From Prevotellaceae bacterium UBA4301 (GTDB taxonomy: Bacteria; Bacteroidota; Bacteroidia; Bacteroidales; Bacteroidaceae), in NCBI GenBank assembly GCA_002395775.1, contig DGUV01000030.1, forward strand, positions 1-25,573: a DNA stretch of 25,573 nucleotides, written 5' to 3'. The notes under the pieces are model-generated. The model was not told the origin of the DNA. It ran no database searches and saw only the letters and a program-made list of their open reading frames with translations. Positions 8,897 through 16,428 of this stretch are shown here, one piece after another (positions within the stretch are counted from its first letter, which is position 1; each line of letters begins with the position of its first letter). The position numbers and the translations under genes are program-made.

Positions 8897-8904
8897 TATC
8901 TTTG
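8897..8904 (+). promoter_or_regulatory. GH115 promoter (-7 box)
   Basis: TATCTTTG matches TAnnTTTG exactly and lies 29 bp before the GH115 ATG, as expected for a short leader. No TTTG sits at the -33 distance; the nearest is TGTTG about 15 bp upstream. A weak -33 would fit a promoter that depends on an activator, but that is inference. It is back to back with the GH95 operon promoter. Confidence 0.65.
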
Positions 8905-8933
8905 CACAAAACATTTAACTATCTGAGTTCATT

Positions 8934-11516
8934 ATGAAAAACAAATTCTTCCTCACTACTGCCTTGTTGGCAATGGCACTCAATGCCATGGCCATAGACC
9001 ACCCTGATGCCACGGCTCCCATCACGGGGGAGGGGCGATTCACCTTGATACGGGACGGAGTGCCTACGCCAATCCTATGCGACGCAAACGAGGACAGCGG
9101 CGTGCTGAGGGCCATCGAATCACTGCAGAAAGACTTCTCCATGGTATGCGGTACACAGGCCCCAGTCCAAAACGATGCTCCGCCCACAAGGTGCATCATC
9201 ATCGGTTCGCGAGAGAGCCAGTGGGCACAGAAACTGCTAAGCAAGGGGGCGATGAACGACAGAGAGCTGCGCGGCAAGCGGGAAAAATATGTCATGACTA
9301 CGCTCAAACAGCCCCTCCCCGGAATAGAGGAGGCACTGGCCATCGTGGGCAGCGATAAGCGGGGCACCATCTACGGAATCTACGAACTGAGCGAACAGAT
9401 GGGGGTGTCGCCTTGGTGGGATTGGGCCGATGTGCCCGTGAAGAAGCACCAGACGCTGAGCCTGGCCAACGGGACGTACACCGCGGGGGAGCCTACCGTG
9501 CGCTATCGGGGCATCTTCCTCAACGACGAGGCGCCCTGCCTCACCAGCTGGGTGCGCAACACTTATGGGACGAACTACGGAGACCACCGTTTCTATGAGC
9601 GGGTCTTCGAATTGCTCCTGCGGCTGCGGGCCAACTTCCTCTGGCCTGCTATGTGGGGATGGGCTTTCTATGCCGATGACCCGATGAACTCGGCCTTGGC
9701 CAACGAGATGGGCATCGTCGTCGGGACGAGCCACCACGAACCCATGGCCCGCAACCATCAGGAATGGGCAAGACACCGCAGGGAATATGGGGCCTGGAAC
9801 TACGAGACGAATCAGAAGACAATCGACGATTTCTTCCGCGAAGGGGTGAGGCGAGCCCGCAATACGGAGGACATCATCACCATCGGCATGAGAGGCGACG
9901 GAGACACTGCCATGGGCGTGGCCGAGGGTCACGAAGAAGAGCGCCCCGATGAGAGACGGAACATAGAGCTACTGACCAATATCATCCGCAACCAGCGCAA
10001 CATCATCAAACAGGAGACTGGCCGACCGGCCAAAGAACGGCCGCAGGTGTGGGCCCTCTACAAGGAGGTGCAGCGATACTACGACCTGGGACTGCGCGTG
10101 CCTGACGACGTGACCATCCTGCTGTCCGACGACAACTGGGGCGACGTGCGCCACCTGCCCAACGCCGAAGAACGGCGCCGAAGCGGCGGGTGGGGGATGT
10201 ATTATCATGTCGATTATGTTGGGGCTCCGCGAAATTCAAAATGGCTCAATGTCACTCCCATACAGAATCTCTGGGAACAAATGACGCTGACCTACCAGTA
10301 TGGGGTGGACCGTCTGTGGGTGCTCAACGTGGGAGACCTGAAACCAATGGAATATCCCATCTCGCTGTTCCTCGCCATGGCATGGAACCCGGGACGCTTC
10401 ACGGCCCAGAACCTGACCGACCACACCACTGAATGGTGTCGACAGCAGTTTGGAGAGGACTATGCCCAGGAGACGGCTCGAATGCTGAACCTCTATAGCA
10501 AATACAACGGGCGCATCACGCCTGAGATGCTTGACGCACGGACCTACGACCTCACAAGCGGCGAATGGCAACAGGTGGTTGCGGACTATCGCTCCCTTGA
10601 GGCCGATGCGTTACGGCTGCAACAGCAACTGCCGCAGCAGAGCCTGGATGCCTACGGACAACTCATACTATTCCCGATACAGGCCATGGCTAACTTGTAT
10701 GAAATGTATTACGCACAGGCCATGAACCAATACTGCCTGGAGCGACGCGACCGCCAAACTAATCTGTGGGCCGAGAGGGTTGCCCAGTGCTTCCAGCGCG
10801 ACTCGCTGCTCTGCGCACAGTATAATCATTCGCTGTCGGGGGGAAAGTGGAATGGCATGATGACGCAGAAACACATCGGCTACACGGGATGGAACGACGA
10901 TTTCCCTGCCGACCGCATGCCGCATGTCGGTCGTTTGGCCCATGGCGAGGAGGTGCAGGGGGGATGTGTCTTCGACCTTCCGCGAACGGCCTGCCTCAGC
11001 ATTGAAGCCGAGCACTATTACAGTGCCACAGCCCCACAAGGCACAAGTTGGACGATTATCCCAGACATGGGCAGAACGTTGAGTGCCATCAGCCTGCAAC
11101 CTTATTCAGCTCCTGTCCAGGGGGCCACAATCTCCTACTGCATGCAGTTGCCCGAGGGGGTGAATGAGGTGAAGGTGCACGTCGTCACGAAAAGCACCCT
11201 TGCGTTCCAGCGCAAAGAGGGCCATCGCTACCAGGTGGGATTTGCCGGTGGCGAGCAGAAAGTGGTGAACTACAATGGTAACATGAACGAAGAGGATGGC
11301 AACATCCACACCAATTACTATCCTGTCGTAGCCCGGAGAGTGGTGGAGAAGACGGTCACGCTACCTGTCAGCCGACAGGCTGATGGGCGATGCCTGCTGC
11401 AACTGTCACCCCTCGACCCAGCCGTGGTCTTCGAAAAACTGGTCATCGACTGGGGCGGCTACCAGCGCCAGTACCTTTTCGGTCGCGAGGGCAGCTGGAG
11501 GAGAGAGGGCATCTGA
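8934..11516 (+). CDS. Secreted GH115 xylan alpha-glucuronidase
   Basis: The 860-residue protein has a signal peptide (about 1-20, MKNKFFLTTALLAMALNAMA) and then the GH115 layout. This is an N-terminal alpha/beta domain (about 21-180, with IVGSDKRGTIYGIYELSE), a TIM-barrel-like catalytic domain (about 185-490), a helical region, and a C-terminal beta-sandwich (about 680-855). Conserved family segments are YRGIFLNDEAP (191-201), LWPAMWGWAF (236-245), GMRGDGDTAM (318-327), WALYKEVQRYYD (373-384) and LSDDNWGD (397-404). I do not assign the catalytic acid. The family removes (4-O-methyl-)D-glucuronic acid from internal and terminal xylose of glucuronoxylan. Length matches Bacteroides homologues. 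It is transcribed divergently from the GH95 operon and probably shares its inducer. It converges on korB with a hairpin between them. Confidence 0.93.
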   Translation: MKNKFFLTTALLAMALNAMAIDHPDATAPITGEGRFTLIRDGVPTPILCDANEDSGVLRAIESLQKDFSMVCGTQAPVQNDAPPTRCIIIGSRESQWAQKLLSKGAMNDRELRGKREKYVMTTLKQPLPGIEEALAIVGSDKRGTIYGIYELSEQMGVSPWWDWADVPVKKHQTLSLANGTYTAGEPTVRYRGIFLNDEAPCLTSWVRNTYGTNYGDHRFYERVFELLLRLRANFLWPAMWGWAFYADDPMNSALANEMGIVVGTSHHEPMARNHQEWARHRREYGAWNYETNQKTIDDFFREGVRRARNTEDIITIGMRGDGDTAMGVAEGHEEERPDERRNIELLTNIIRNQRNIIKQETGRPAKERPQVWALYKEVQRYYDLGLRVPDDVTILLSDDNWGDVRHLPNAEERRRSGGWGMYYHVDYVGAPRNSKWLNVTPIQNLWEQMTLTYQYGVDRLWVLNVGDLKPMEYPISLFLAMAWNPGRFTAQNLTDHTTEWCRQQFGEDYAQETARMLNLYSKYNGRITPEMLDARTYDLTSGEWQQVVADYRSLEADALRLQQQLPQQSLDAYGQLILFPIQAMANLYEMYYAQAMNQYCLERRDRQTNLWAERVAQCFQRDSLLCAQYNHSLSGGKWNGMMTQKHIGYTGWNDDFPADRMPHVGRLAHGEEVQGGCVFDLPRTACLSIEAEHYYSATAPQGTSWTIIPDMGRTLSAISLQPYSAPVQGATISYCMQLPEGVNEVKVHVVTKSTLAFQRKEGHRYQVGFAGGEQKVVNYNGNMNEEDGNIHTNYYPVVARRVVEKTVTLPVSRQADGRCLLQLSPLDPAVVFEKLVIDWGGYQRQYLFGREGSWRREGI

Positions 11517-11521
11517 AGAAA

Positions 11522-11543
11522 GGGAGGGGCCTGTGCCCCTCCC
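11522..11543. terminator. GC-rich hairpin between GH115 and korB
   Basis: GGGAGGGGC (11522-11530) and GCCCCTCCC (11535-11543) form a perfect 9-bp stem with a 4-nt CTGT loop. It begins 6 bp after the GH115 stop and ends 7 bp before the korB stop. The two genes converge, so it probably ends transcription from both sides. There is no strong T run on either flank. Confidence 0.7.
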
Positions 11544-11550
11544 CTCTCTC

Positions 11551-12552
11551 TTATTTCACTTCCCAAGTGTCGTTAGTCTCCAGCAGTTCGGCAAAGGTGT
11601 GGTAGGGCTTCTTGGCCTTCACTTCCTCAATCTGAGCCTCAACGGCATCGTTGTAAGTGGGAGCTTCCACGTCGCGGATGACGCCAAGGGCAACGGGGAA
11701 ACCGTCACCATCGCCCATGAGGGCAAGTTTCAGCTGGAGGGTGTTGTCTTGGCAATGGGCATCGTGGACGAGGATGTCGTCCAGGGTGTAGCCATCCTTA
11801 CCAATTTCCACCTTCTTCAGTCCAAAACCGTCCTGCACGAGTCCGTACTCGCCGTTCTCACCAAAGACAAGGGGCTTACCGTGCTCCACATAGATGGCAT
11901 TCTTGGCGCGGCCTTCCTTGGAATAGACGCTCTCGTGGGTGCCATCGTTGAAGATGACGCAGTTTTGCAGAATCTCGCAAACGGAAGCTCCCTTGTGGGC
12001 ATGGGCTGCCTTGAGAATGGCAATGGTGCCTGGGGCATCGGTGGCCACGGCACGGGCAAAGAAGCGGCCGCGGGCACCGAAACAGAGTTCGGCAGGGCGG
12101 AAGGGGTCCTCGACTGTGCCATAGGGACTGGACTTTGAGACGAAACCGCGCGGCGAGGTGGGCGAATATTGTCCTTTAGTGAGGCCGTAGATGCGGTTGT
12201 TCAGGAGTATCATATTGAGGTCGATGTTGCGGCGATTGGCATGGATGAAATGGTTGCCGCCAATGGCCAGACCGTCGCCGTCGCCACTCACCTGCCAAAC
12301 GTCCAACTTCGAGTTGGCCACTTTGCAACCCGTGGCAATGGTTGCAGCACGTCCGTGGATGGTGTTCATGCCGTAGGTGGCCATGTAGTGGGGCAGACGA
12401 CTCGAACAACCGATGCCACTGATGACGGCAATCTGTTCGGGAGCTGTGCCTATCTCGGCAAGTGCCTTATGGAAAGATGCAAGGAAAAAGTGGTCGCCGC
12501 ATCCCGGGCACCAACGGGGCTGACCTTTTTTATAATCTTGTGCTGTAAACAT
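11551..12552 (-). CDS. korB: 2-oxoacid (2-oxoglutarate):ferredoxin oxidoreductase, beta subunit
   Basis: This 333-residue thiamine-diphosphate-binding subunit carries WCPGCGDHF near its N-terminus (about 14-22). The ThDP motif starts at GDGDGLAIGGNHF and ends at ILLNN. GIGCSSRLP is a further family segment. With KorA it oxidatively decarboxylates a 2-oxoacid to the acyl-CoA and reduces ferredoxin; it can also run in the reverse, CO2-fixing direction. The sequence is most like 2-oxoglutarate-type enzymes, but other 2-oxoacids are possible. The ATG at 12552 (MFTAQDYKKGQ) is chosen because the longer in-frame start at 12597 would lie inside korA. It is 7 bp downstream of korA and clearly cotranscribed and probably translationally coupled. 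Confidence 0.93.
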   Translation of the reverse strand: MFTAQDYKKGQPRWCPGCGDHFFLASFHKALAEIGTAPEQIAVISGIGCSSRLPHYMATYGMNTIHGRAATIATGCKVANSKLDVWQVSGDGDGLAIGGNHFIHANRRNIDLNMILLNNRIYGLTKGQYSPTSPRGFVSKSSPYGTVEDPFRPAELCFGARGRFFARAVATDAPGTIAILKAAHAHKGASVCEILQNCVIFNDGTHESVYSKEGRAKNAIYVEHGKPLVFGENGEYGLVQDGFGLKKVEIGKDGYTLDDILVHDAHCQDNTLQLKLALMGDGDGFPVALGVIRDVEAPTYNDAVEAQIEEVKAKKPYHTFAELLETNDTWEVK

Positions 12553-12559
12553 ATTCGTG

Positions 12560-14404
12560 CTATTTAAGGATATTCTTGAATGCATCAACCAATTCACTTA
12601 CCACGAACGGCTGCCCCTTGACCTGATTGAACTGCTGGGGAACAAAACCATCGACCTCCATGCGCAGGTAGGCGGCCAACTGCCCCATGTTCTGCTCGGC
12701 TACTACCACCTTAGGATACTTCAAGAGCACGTCTGCCGTGTTCTTGGGCAAGGGACGGATGTAACGGAACTGGGCCATGGCCACTTTGTGCCCTTGGGCA
12801 CGGAGTTCGTCCATGGCGGTGTGGAGGTGGCCATAGGTGGAACCGAAGCCTACGATGAGCAATTCGGCATCATCGCTGTCGCCCAGCACCTCGAGGTCGG
12901 GCACGGGGATGCGGTCAATCTTCTCCTGGCGCAGGCGTGTCATCAGGTCGTGGTTCTCGGGATTAGTGCTGATGGCTCCGGTCTTCGAGTCCTTCTCCAG
13001 TCCGCCCAGAATGTGGGCAAAACCTTCGCGACCAGGAACGGCCCAATAGCGCACGCCTTCAGCATTGCGCTGGTAGGGAGTCCATTGGCCACGCATCTCC
13101 TCGGGCACGTAGGGAGGACGGATGGCGGGATAGTCCTTGAGATTGGGCAGACGGAAGGCTGCCGAACCGTTGGCAACATAGGCATCGGTGAGGAGAACGA
13201 CGGGGGTCATGTGCTCCAGTGCCATCTTCGAAGCCTCGTAAGCGGCATCGAAGCAGTCGGCAGGACTGAGGGCTGCCAAGACGGGCATGGGACTTTCGCC
13301 ATTGCGGCCAAAGAGCACCTGAAGGAGGTCGGTCTGCTCCGACTTGGTGGGCAAACCCGTTGCCGGACCGCCGCGCTGCACATCGAGCACAACAAGGGGA
13401 AGCTCCATGATGACGGCAAGGTTCATGGCTTCGGACTTCAGGCAAACACCGGGACCAGAGGTTGAGGTCACGGCAAGCGCTCCGGCAAACGAAGCACCCA
13501 GCGCCGAAGCGCAACCCGAGATTTCGTCCTCACACTGAACGGTGGTCACGCCCAGCGACTTGTGCTTCGACAATTCGTGGAGCACATCGGTGGCGGGGGT
13601 GATGGGATAGGAACCGAGATAAAGCTTGAGGCCAGCCTTCTCAGCAGCAGCAATGAAGCCATAGGCTGTGGCCTTGTTGCCGGTGATATCCATATATCGG
13701 CCAGGCACCTTGTGCTTGGTCTCGATGCGATAGACGTTCTGGGCCGAGGAGTGGGTGTTGTGGCCGTAGTCGTAGCCGGCCTGAATGACCTTGATGTTGG
13801 CCTCGGCAATGGCGGGCTTCTTGGCAAACTTCTCACGCAAGAAATTGAAAGCCACTTCCAGGTCGCGGCTGAAGAGCCAGCAAACAAGTCCCACGGCAAA
13901 CATGTTGCGGCACTTGAGCATGGACTTCGCGTCCATTCCGCTTTCTGCCAGGCTGTCCTTGACCATGGTGGTCAGGGGGCAAGCGATGACGCGGTCTGGG
14001 TCGATGCCCATTTCCTTTAGAGGGTCGTCGGTCTGAAATTCGGCCTTCTGCAGGTCCTTAGGACCAAAGGCATCGGTGTCGATGATGATGGTGGCCCCTG
14101 GCTTGGCATAGCGATACTGGGTCTTCAACGCTGCTGCATTCATGGCCACCAGGACGTCGCACTTGTCGCCTGGGGTGTAAACCTGGCCGGCACCAATGTG
14201 AACCTGATAGCCACTGACACCCGTCAGCGAACCTTGCGGGGCGCGGATGTCGGCGGGATAGTCGGGGAAGGTGCTGATACTGTTACCAACGGTTGCTGAC
14301 ACCGTGGAAAAAATGTTTCCGGCCAGCTGCATGCCATCACCGGAATCGCCTGAGAAGCGGACAACCACGCTGTCCAACTCCTTAATCTCCATAGGATTTG
14401 TCAT
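12560..14404 (-). CDS. korA: 2-oxoacid (2-oxoglutarate):ferredoxin oxidoreductase, fused gamma-alpha subunit
   Basis: The 614-residue protein fuses a gamma domain (about 1-200; RFSGDSGDGMQLAGN near the N-terminus, DILVAMN-like CDVLVAMNAAAL) to the alpha/pyrimidine-binding domain (from about 240; LGSYPITPATDVLHEL, CEDEISGCASALGASFAGA, TSTSGPGVCLKSEA). The C-terminal transketolase-like domain has LLIVGFGSTYGH. It pairs with KorB in the cytoplasm. A four-subunit Kor would also have a small 2[4Fe-4S] ferredoxin-like subunit, but none is encoded next to these genes. Two-subunit enzymes that use free ferredoxin are common. The start at 14404 gives MTNPMEIKEL; a second ATG four codons later is equally possible. 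The tRNA-Arg gene lies 51 bp upstream in the same direction. Confidence 0.93.
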   Translation of the reverse strand: MTNPMEIKELDSVVVRFSGDSGDGMQLAGNIFSTVSATVGNSISTFPDYPADIRAPQGSLTGVSGYQVHIGAGQVYTPGDKCDVLVAMNAAALKTQYRYAKPGATIIIDTDAFGPKDLQKAEFQTDDPLKEMGIDPDRVIACPLTTMVKDSLAESGMDAKSMLKCRNMFAVGLVCWLFSRDLEVAFNFLREKFAKKPAIAEANIKVIQAGYDYGHNTHSSAQNVYRIETKHKVPGRYMDITGNKATAYGFIAAAEKAGLKLYLGSYPITPATDVLHELSKHKSLGVTTVQCEDEISGCASALGASFAGALAVTSTSGPGVCLKSEAMNLAVIMELPLVVLDVQRGGPATGLPTKSEQTDLLQVLFGRNGESPMPVLAALSPADCFDAAYEASKMALEHMTPVVLLTDAYVANGSAAFRLPNLKDYPAIRPPYVPEEMRGQWTPYQRNAEGVRYWAVPGREGFAHILGGLEKDSKTGAISTNPENHDLMTRLRQEKIDRIPVPDLEVLGDSDDAELLIVGFGSTYGHLHTAMDELRAQGHKVAMAQFRYIRPLPKNTADVLLKYPKVVVAEQNMGQLAAYLRMEVDGFVPQQFNQVKGQPFVVSELVDAFKNILK

Positions 14405-14455
14405 ACCAGGGGAGAGTTTTTAATTTTTTAATCTTTAGTTTCTAAATTTCCAAAG

Positions 14456-14527
14456 TACCCCCGCCGGGAATCGAACCCGGATTGACGGTTTAGGAAACCG
14501 CAGTTCTATCCATTGAACTACAGGGGC
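14456..14527 (-). tRNA. tRNA-Arg (anticodon CCU)
   Basis: The minus strand folds into a standard cloverleaf of 72 nt. The acceptor pairs GCCCCTG with CGGGGGT (with G-U at 1-72 and T-G at 6-67). The D stem is GTTC/GAAC, the anticodon stem GCGGT/ACCGT around loop TTCCTAA, and the T stem CCGGG/CCCGG around TTCGATT. The anticodon is CCT, which reads AGG (Arg). CCA is not encoded. It is followed by korA on the same strand. Confidence 0.93.
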
Positions 14528-14542
14528 GCAACATTCCGCCTG

Positions 14543-14550
14543 CAAAGATA
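14543..14550 (-). promoter_or_regulatory. Promoter (-7 box) of tRNA-Arg
   Basis: The minus strand reads TATCTTTG, an exact TAnnTTTG match, 15 bp before the tRNA 5' end. The -33 region is only A/T rich. No separate consensus promoter is visible in the 51 bp between the tRNA and korA, so read-through into korAB is possible. Confidence 0.55.
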
Positions 14551-14558
14551 CAAATAAA

Positions 14559-14590
14559 AGTTTAAAGGTCTAATGCTTTAATGCCTTATT
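14559..14590. repeat. Degenerate 8-bp TTTAA repeat upstream of tRNA-Arg
   Basis: Four consecutive 8-mers (AGTTTAAA, GGTCTAAT, GCTTTAAT, GCCTTATT) fill the space between the tRNA promoter and the DUF4834 stop codon. They are more degenerate than the arrays before pckA and trxA but share the 8-bp step and the T/A core. Confidence 0.45.
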
Positions 14591-14591
14591 T

Positions 14592-14816
14592 TTATTTCAC
14601 CTCCTCGAAATCGATGTACTCACCTTCGTCGTCGGGGATTGTCTTTGTGGTCTGAGAAGCGGAAGTCGATGAGGGAGCAACATTCTCCCGCTCTTCGACC
14701 TTGGGCCAACTGAAACCCAACAGACGAAGCACCGCCCCTACGACCGACATGCCCAGACTCAGGACGATGAATAGCCCTAAGAAGAAAATCATCCCCAAAC
14801 AACCCAGCATACGCAT
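14592..14816 (-). CDS. Small membrane protein, DUF4834-like
   Basis: This 74-residue protein has one hydrophobic N-terminal segment (MRMLGCLGMIFFLGLFIVLSL, about 1-32, split into adjoining hydrophobic stretches). A Pro/Ser/Thr-rich linker follows, then an acidic tail, EGEYIDFEEVK. That tail and the position after pssA match the DUF4834 family of Bacteroidales, whose function is unknown. The ATG at 14816 is chosen because longer versions of the frame would overlap pssA and add a non-hydrophobic leader; another ATG two codons later is possible. It is the third gene of the psd-pssA operon, 31 bp after pssA, which hints at a role at the membrane, perhaps in phospholipid synthesis, but nothing more can be said. 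Confidence 0.75.
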   Translation of the reverse strand: MRMLGCLGMIFFLGLFIVLSLGMSVVGAVLRLLGFSWPKVEERENVAPSSTSASQTTKTIPDDEGEYIDFEEVK

Positions 14817-14847
14817 AACTATATAAATAAGGTAAGAATGTGAACCA

Positions 14848-15549
14848 TTATCGGCCCTGACGCCCATTGGTGGCCAACGAGAGAGCCACATACCAGACAA
14901 TCATGGCCGCCAAGCTGCTGGCACCCAGACAAAGGCAAAGGGCGCAACCGGCAAGGAAGATGTACTTCACGCTGTTGTTCCGCCAAGAGTAGTCCTTAAA
15001 CTTAAGGGCAAACAACGGAATTTCTGCAACCAGCAACATGCAGGAAAGCAACATGAAGAGAAAGAGAAAAACGGCATTGAACTTCAACGAAACCAAGAAG
15101 GCGTGCTGCCCCACGACAAGCGAAGCCCAGAAAAGGGCATTGGCAGGAGTGGGCAGTCCGATGAACGAACTGGTCTGCCGCTGGTCGAGATTGAACTTGG
15201 CCAGGCGCAGGGCCGAGAAGGCGGCCATCAGGAAGGCGGTGTAAGGGATGTAGTGAGACAAGGGCGCAATCACATCGGGATAATGCACCTCATGGAACAA
15301 GTAGAACAGAATGGCCGAGGGAGCCACACCAAAGGTGACGACATCGGCCAGCGAGTCAAGTTCCTTGCCAATGGGCGACGAAACGCCCAACAAGCGGGCC
15401 ACCATACCATCGAAAAAATCGAATATCGCACCGACAATAATCATGACGATTGCCCAACGATAGTTGCCATAGAAGGCTGCCCCCGTTGCCATGCAACCAC
15501 ACATGAGGTTGCAACAAGTGAGGGCGTTAGGAATGTGTTTTCTTATCAT
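14848..15549 (-). CDS. pssA: CDP-diacylglycerol-serine O-phosphatidyltransferase
   Basis: This 233-residue integral membrane enzyme makes phosphatidylserine from CDP-diacylglycerol and L-serine. The complete CDP-alcohol phosphatidyltransferase signature is visible at residues 47-69: D47-G48-x2-A51-R52-x8-G61-x3-D65-x3-D69. It is surrounded by about six to eight hydrophobic segments. The start MIRKHIPNALTCCNL at 15549 is chosen; it overlaps the psd stop by 4 bp (ATGA), which suggests translational coupling. The longer in-frame start at 15606 would lie deep in psd. Its product is the substrate of Psd, encoded immediately upstream, so the pair makes phosphatidylethanolamine. Confidence 0.94.
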   Translation of the reverse strand: MIRKHIPNALTCCNLMCGCMATGAAFYGNYRWAIVMIIVGAIFDFFDGMVARLLGVSSPIGKELDSLADVVTFGVAPSAILFYLFHEVHYPDVIAPLSHYIPYTAFLMAAFSALRLAKFNLDQRQTSSFIGLPTPANALFWASLVVGQHAFLVSLKFNAVFLFLFMLLSCMLLVAEIPLFALKFKDYSWRNNSVKYIFLAGCALCLCLGASSLAAMIVWYVALSLATNGRQGR

Positions 15550-16235
15550 TTCAGTTTGGCTATGACGGTTTCGTTGCCCGTTGTTCGCTGTCCCATGCGC
15601 ACACACACTTCGGTGCCCAAGGGCAGATAGACATCAACGCGCGAACCGAATTTGATGAATCCCATGTGATCGTCAATCTCGTAGTCCATGCCCTCCTCCA
15701 GATAGGTGACCACGCGACGAGCCACGGCACCGGCAACCTGGCGCGTGAGCACCTCGTGACCGTCGGGCGTAGCGATGACCACTGTCGAACGTTCGTTCTC
15801 GATGCTGGCCTTAGGCAACCAGGCGGCATGGTAGTTGCCGTCGTGGTGGCGCACCAACTTCACACGCCCGTCCACGGGAATCCAGTTGGCATGCACGTTT
15901 AATATGCCCATAAAGATGGAAATCATGATTCTACGGTCATGGAAATACTCGTTCTCCTCCACCTCCTCGATGACCACAATGCGCCCGTCGGCCGGAGCTA
16001 TCACGACGCCCGACGTATTCTCCTCGAATTCGCGGATAGGACAACGGAAGAAGTTGAGCATCAGCAAATAGAGAAGGCCAGAGATGACGGTGACAACAAT
16101 GAACGGAGCCTTTGTCTCGAAACTATAGTACATAGCGGCACAGAACAAAGCCAACACAAAGGCTGCCGTGACAAGGATGTGAAGCCCTTCGCGATGAATG
16201 CGCAACTTACGTAATTTTCTTAGTCTCTTTCCCAT
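15546..16235 (-). CDS. psd: Phosphatidylserine decarboxylase proenzyme
   Basis: This 229-residue proenzyme decarboxylates phosphatidylserine to phosphatidylethanolamine at the inner membrane. Two N-terminal hydrophobic segments (about 17-36 and 44-62) anchor it. VVIAPADGRIVVIEEV (77-92) and MSIFMGILNVHANWIPVDG (residues 105-123) are conserved in the short, archaetidylserine-like class. Self-cleavage should occur in KFGSRVD between G197 and S198, leaving a pyruvoyl group on S198 of the small alpha chain. It is the first gene of psd-pssA-DUF4834, with a near-perfect promoter upstream. Confidence 0.95.
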   Translation of the reverse strand: MGKRLRKLRKLRIHREGLHILVTAAFVLALFCAAMYYSFETKAPFIVVTVISGLLYLLMLNFFRCPIREFEENTSGVVIAPADGRIVVIEEVEENEYFHDRRIMISIFMGILNVHANWIPVDGRVKLVRHHDGNYHAAWLPKASIENERSTVVIATPDGHEVLTRQVAGAVARRVVTYLEEGMDYEIDDHMGFIKFGSRVDVYLPLGTEVCVRMGQRTTGNETVIAKLK

Positions 16236-16279
16236 TGAACCATAACCAATCAGAGGACAAAGCCCCCCATTTTACAGCC

Positions 16280-16311
16280 CAAAGTTAATGGTTTTCTCAC
16301 AAATAATCAAA
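16280..16311 (-). promoter_or_regulatory. Promoter of psd-pssA operon
   Basis: On the minus strand the -33 box TTTG (16308-16311) is 20 bp from the -7 box TAACTTTG (16280-16287). Both match the Bacteroidota consensus. It gives a leader of about 38 nt before the psd ATG. Confidence 0.78.
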
Positions 16312-16368
16312 GTTTTCGTCATAAAAGATTCTTTTTTCTTTCGAAGTTGATAAAATTTAACTTATCGG

Positions 16369-16399
16369 TTGTTTATTTCAAGAAAGAAATGTACCTTTA
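16369..16399 (+). promoter_or_regulatory. Probable dnaE promoter
   Basis: TACCTTTA (16392-16399) differs from TAnnTTTG only in the last base. TTG (16369-16371) lies 20 bp upstream as a -33 element. The predicted start near 16406 leaves a leader of about 23 nt before the dnaE ATG. The 193-bp psd-dnaE region otherwise holds only the divergent psd promoter. Confidence 0.55.
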
Positions 16400-16428
16400 T
16401 CCCAAATTTCACCCAATACACAGAGATT

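Noticed and set aside
12557..13465. Long plus-strand open frame opposite korA
   Set aside because: It is a shadow of the korA coding strand caused by its codon bias; the product has no family features, and korA is certain.
14456..14527. tRNA-Arg as an integration site for a mobile element
   Set aside because: No integrase, no repeated tRNA 3' end and no foreign-looking genes lie on either side.
14848..15606. Longer PssA start at 15606
   Set aside because: It would overlap psd by 61 bp and add a hydrophilic leader; the ATGA overlap at 15546-15549 is the typical coupled start.
16236..16428. Riboswitch or small RNA between psd and dnaE
   Set aside because: Only two promoters and A/T-rich sequence are visible; no conserved riboswitch core or stable fold could be seen.
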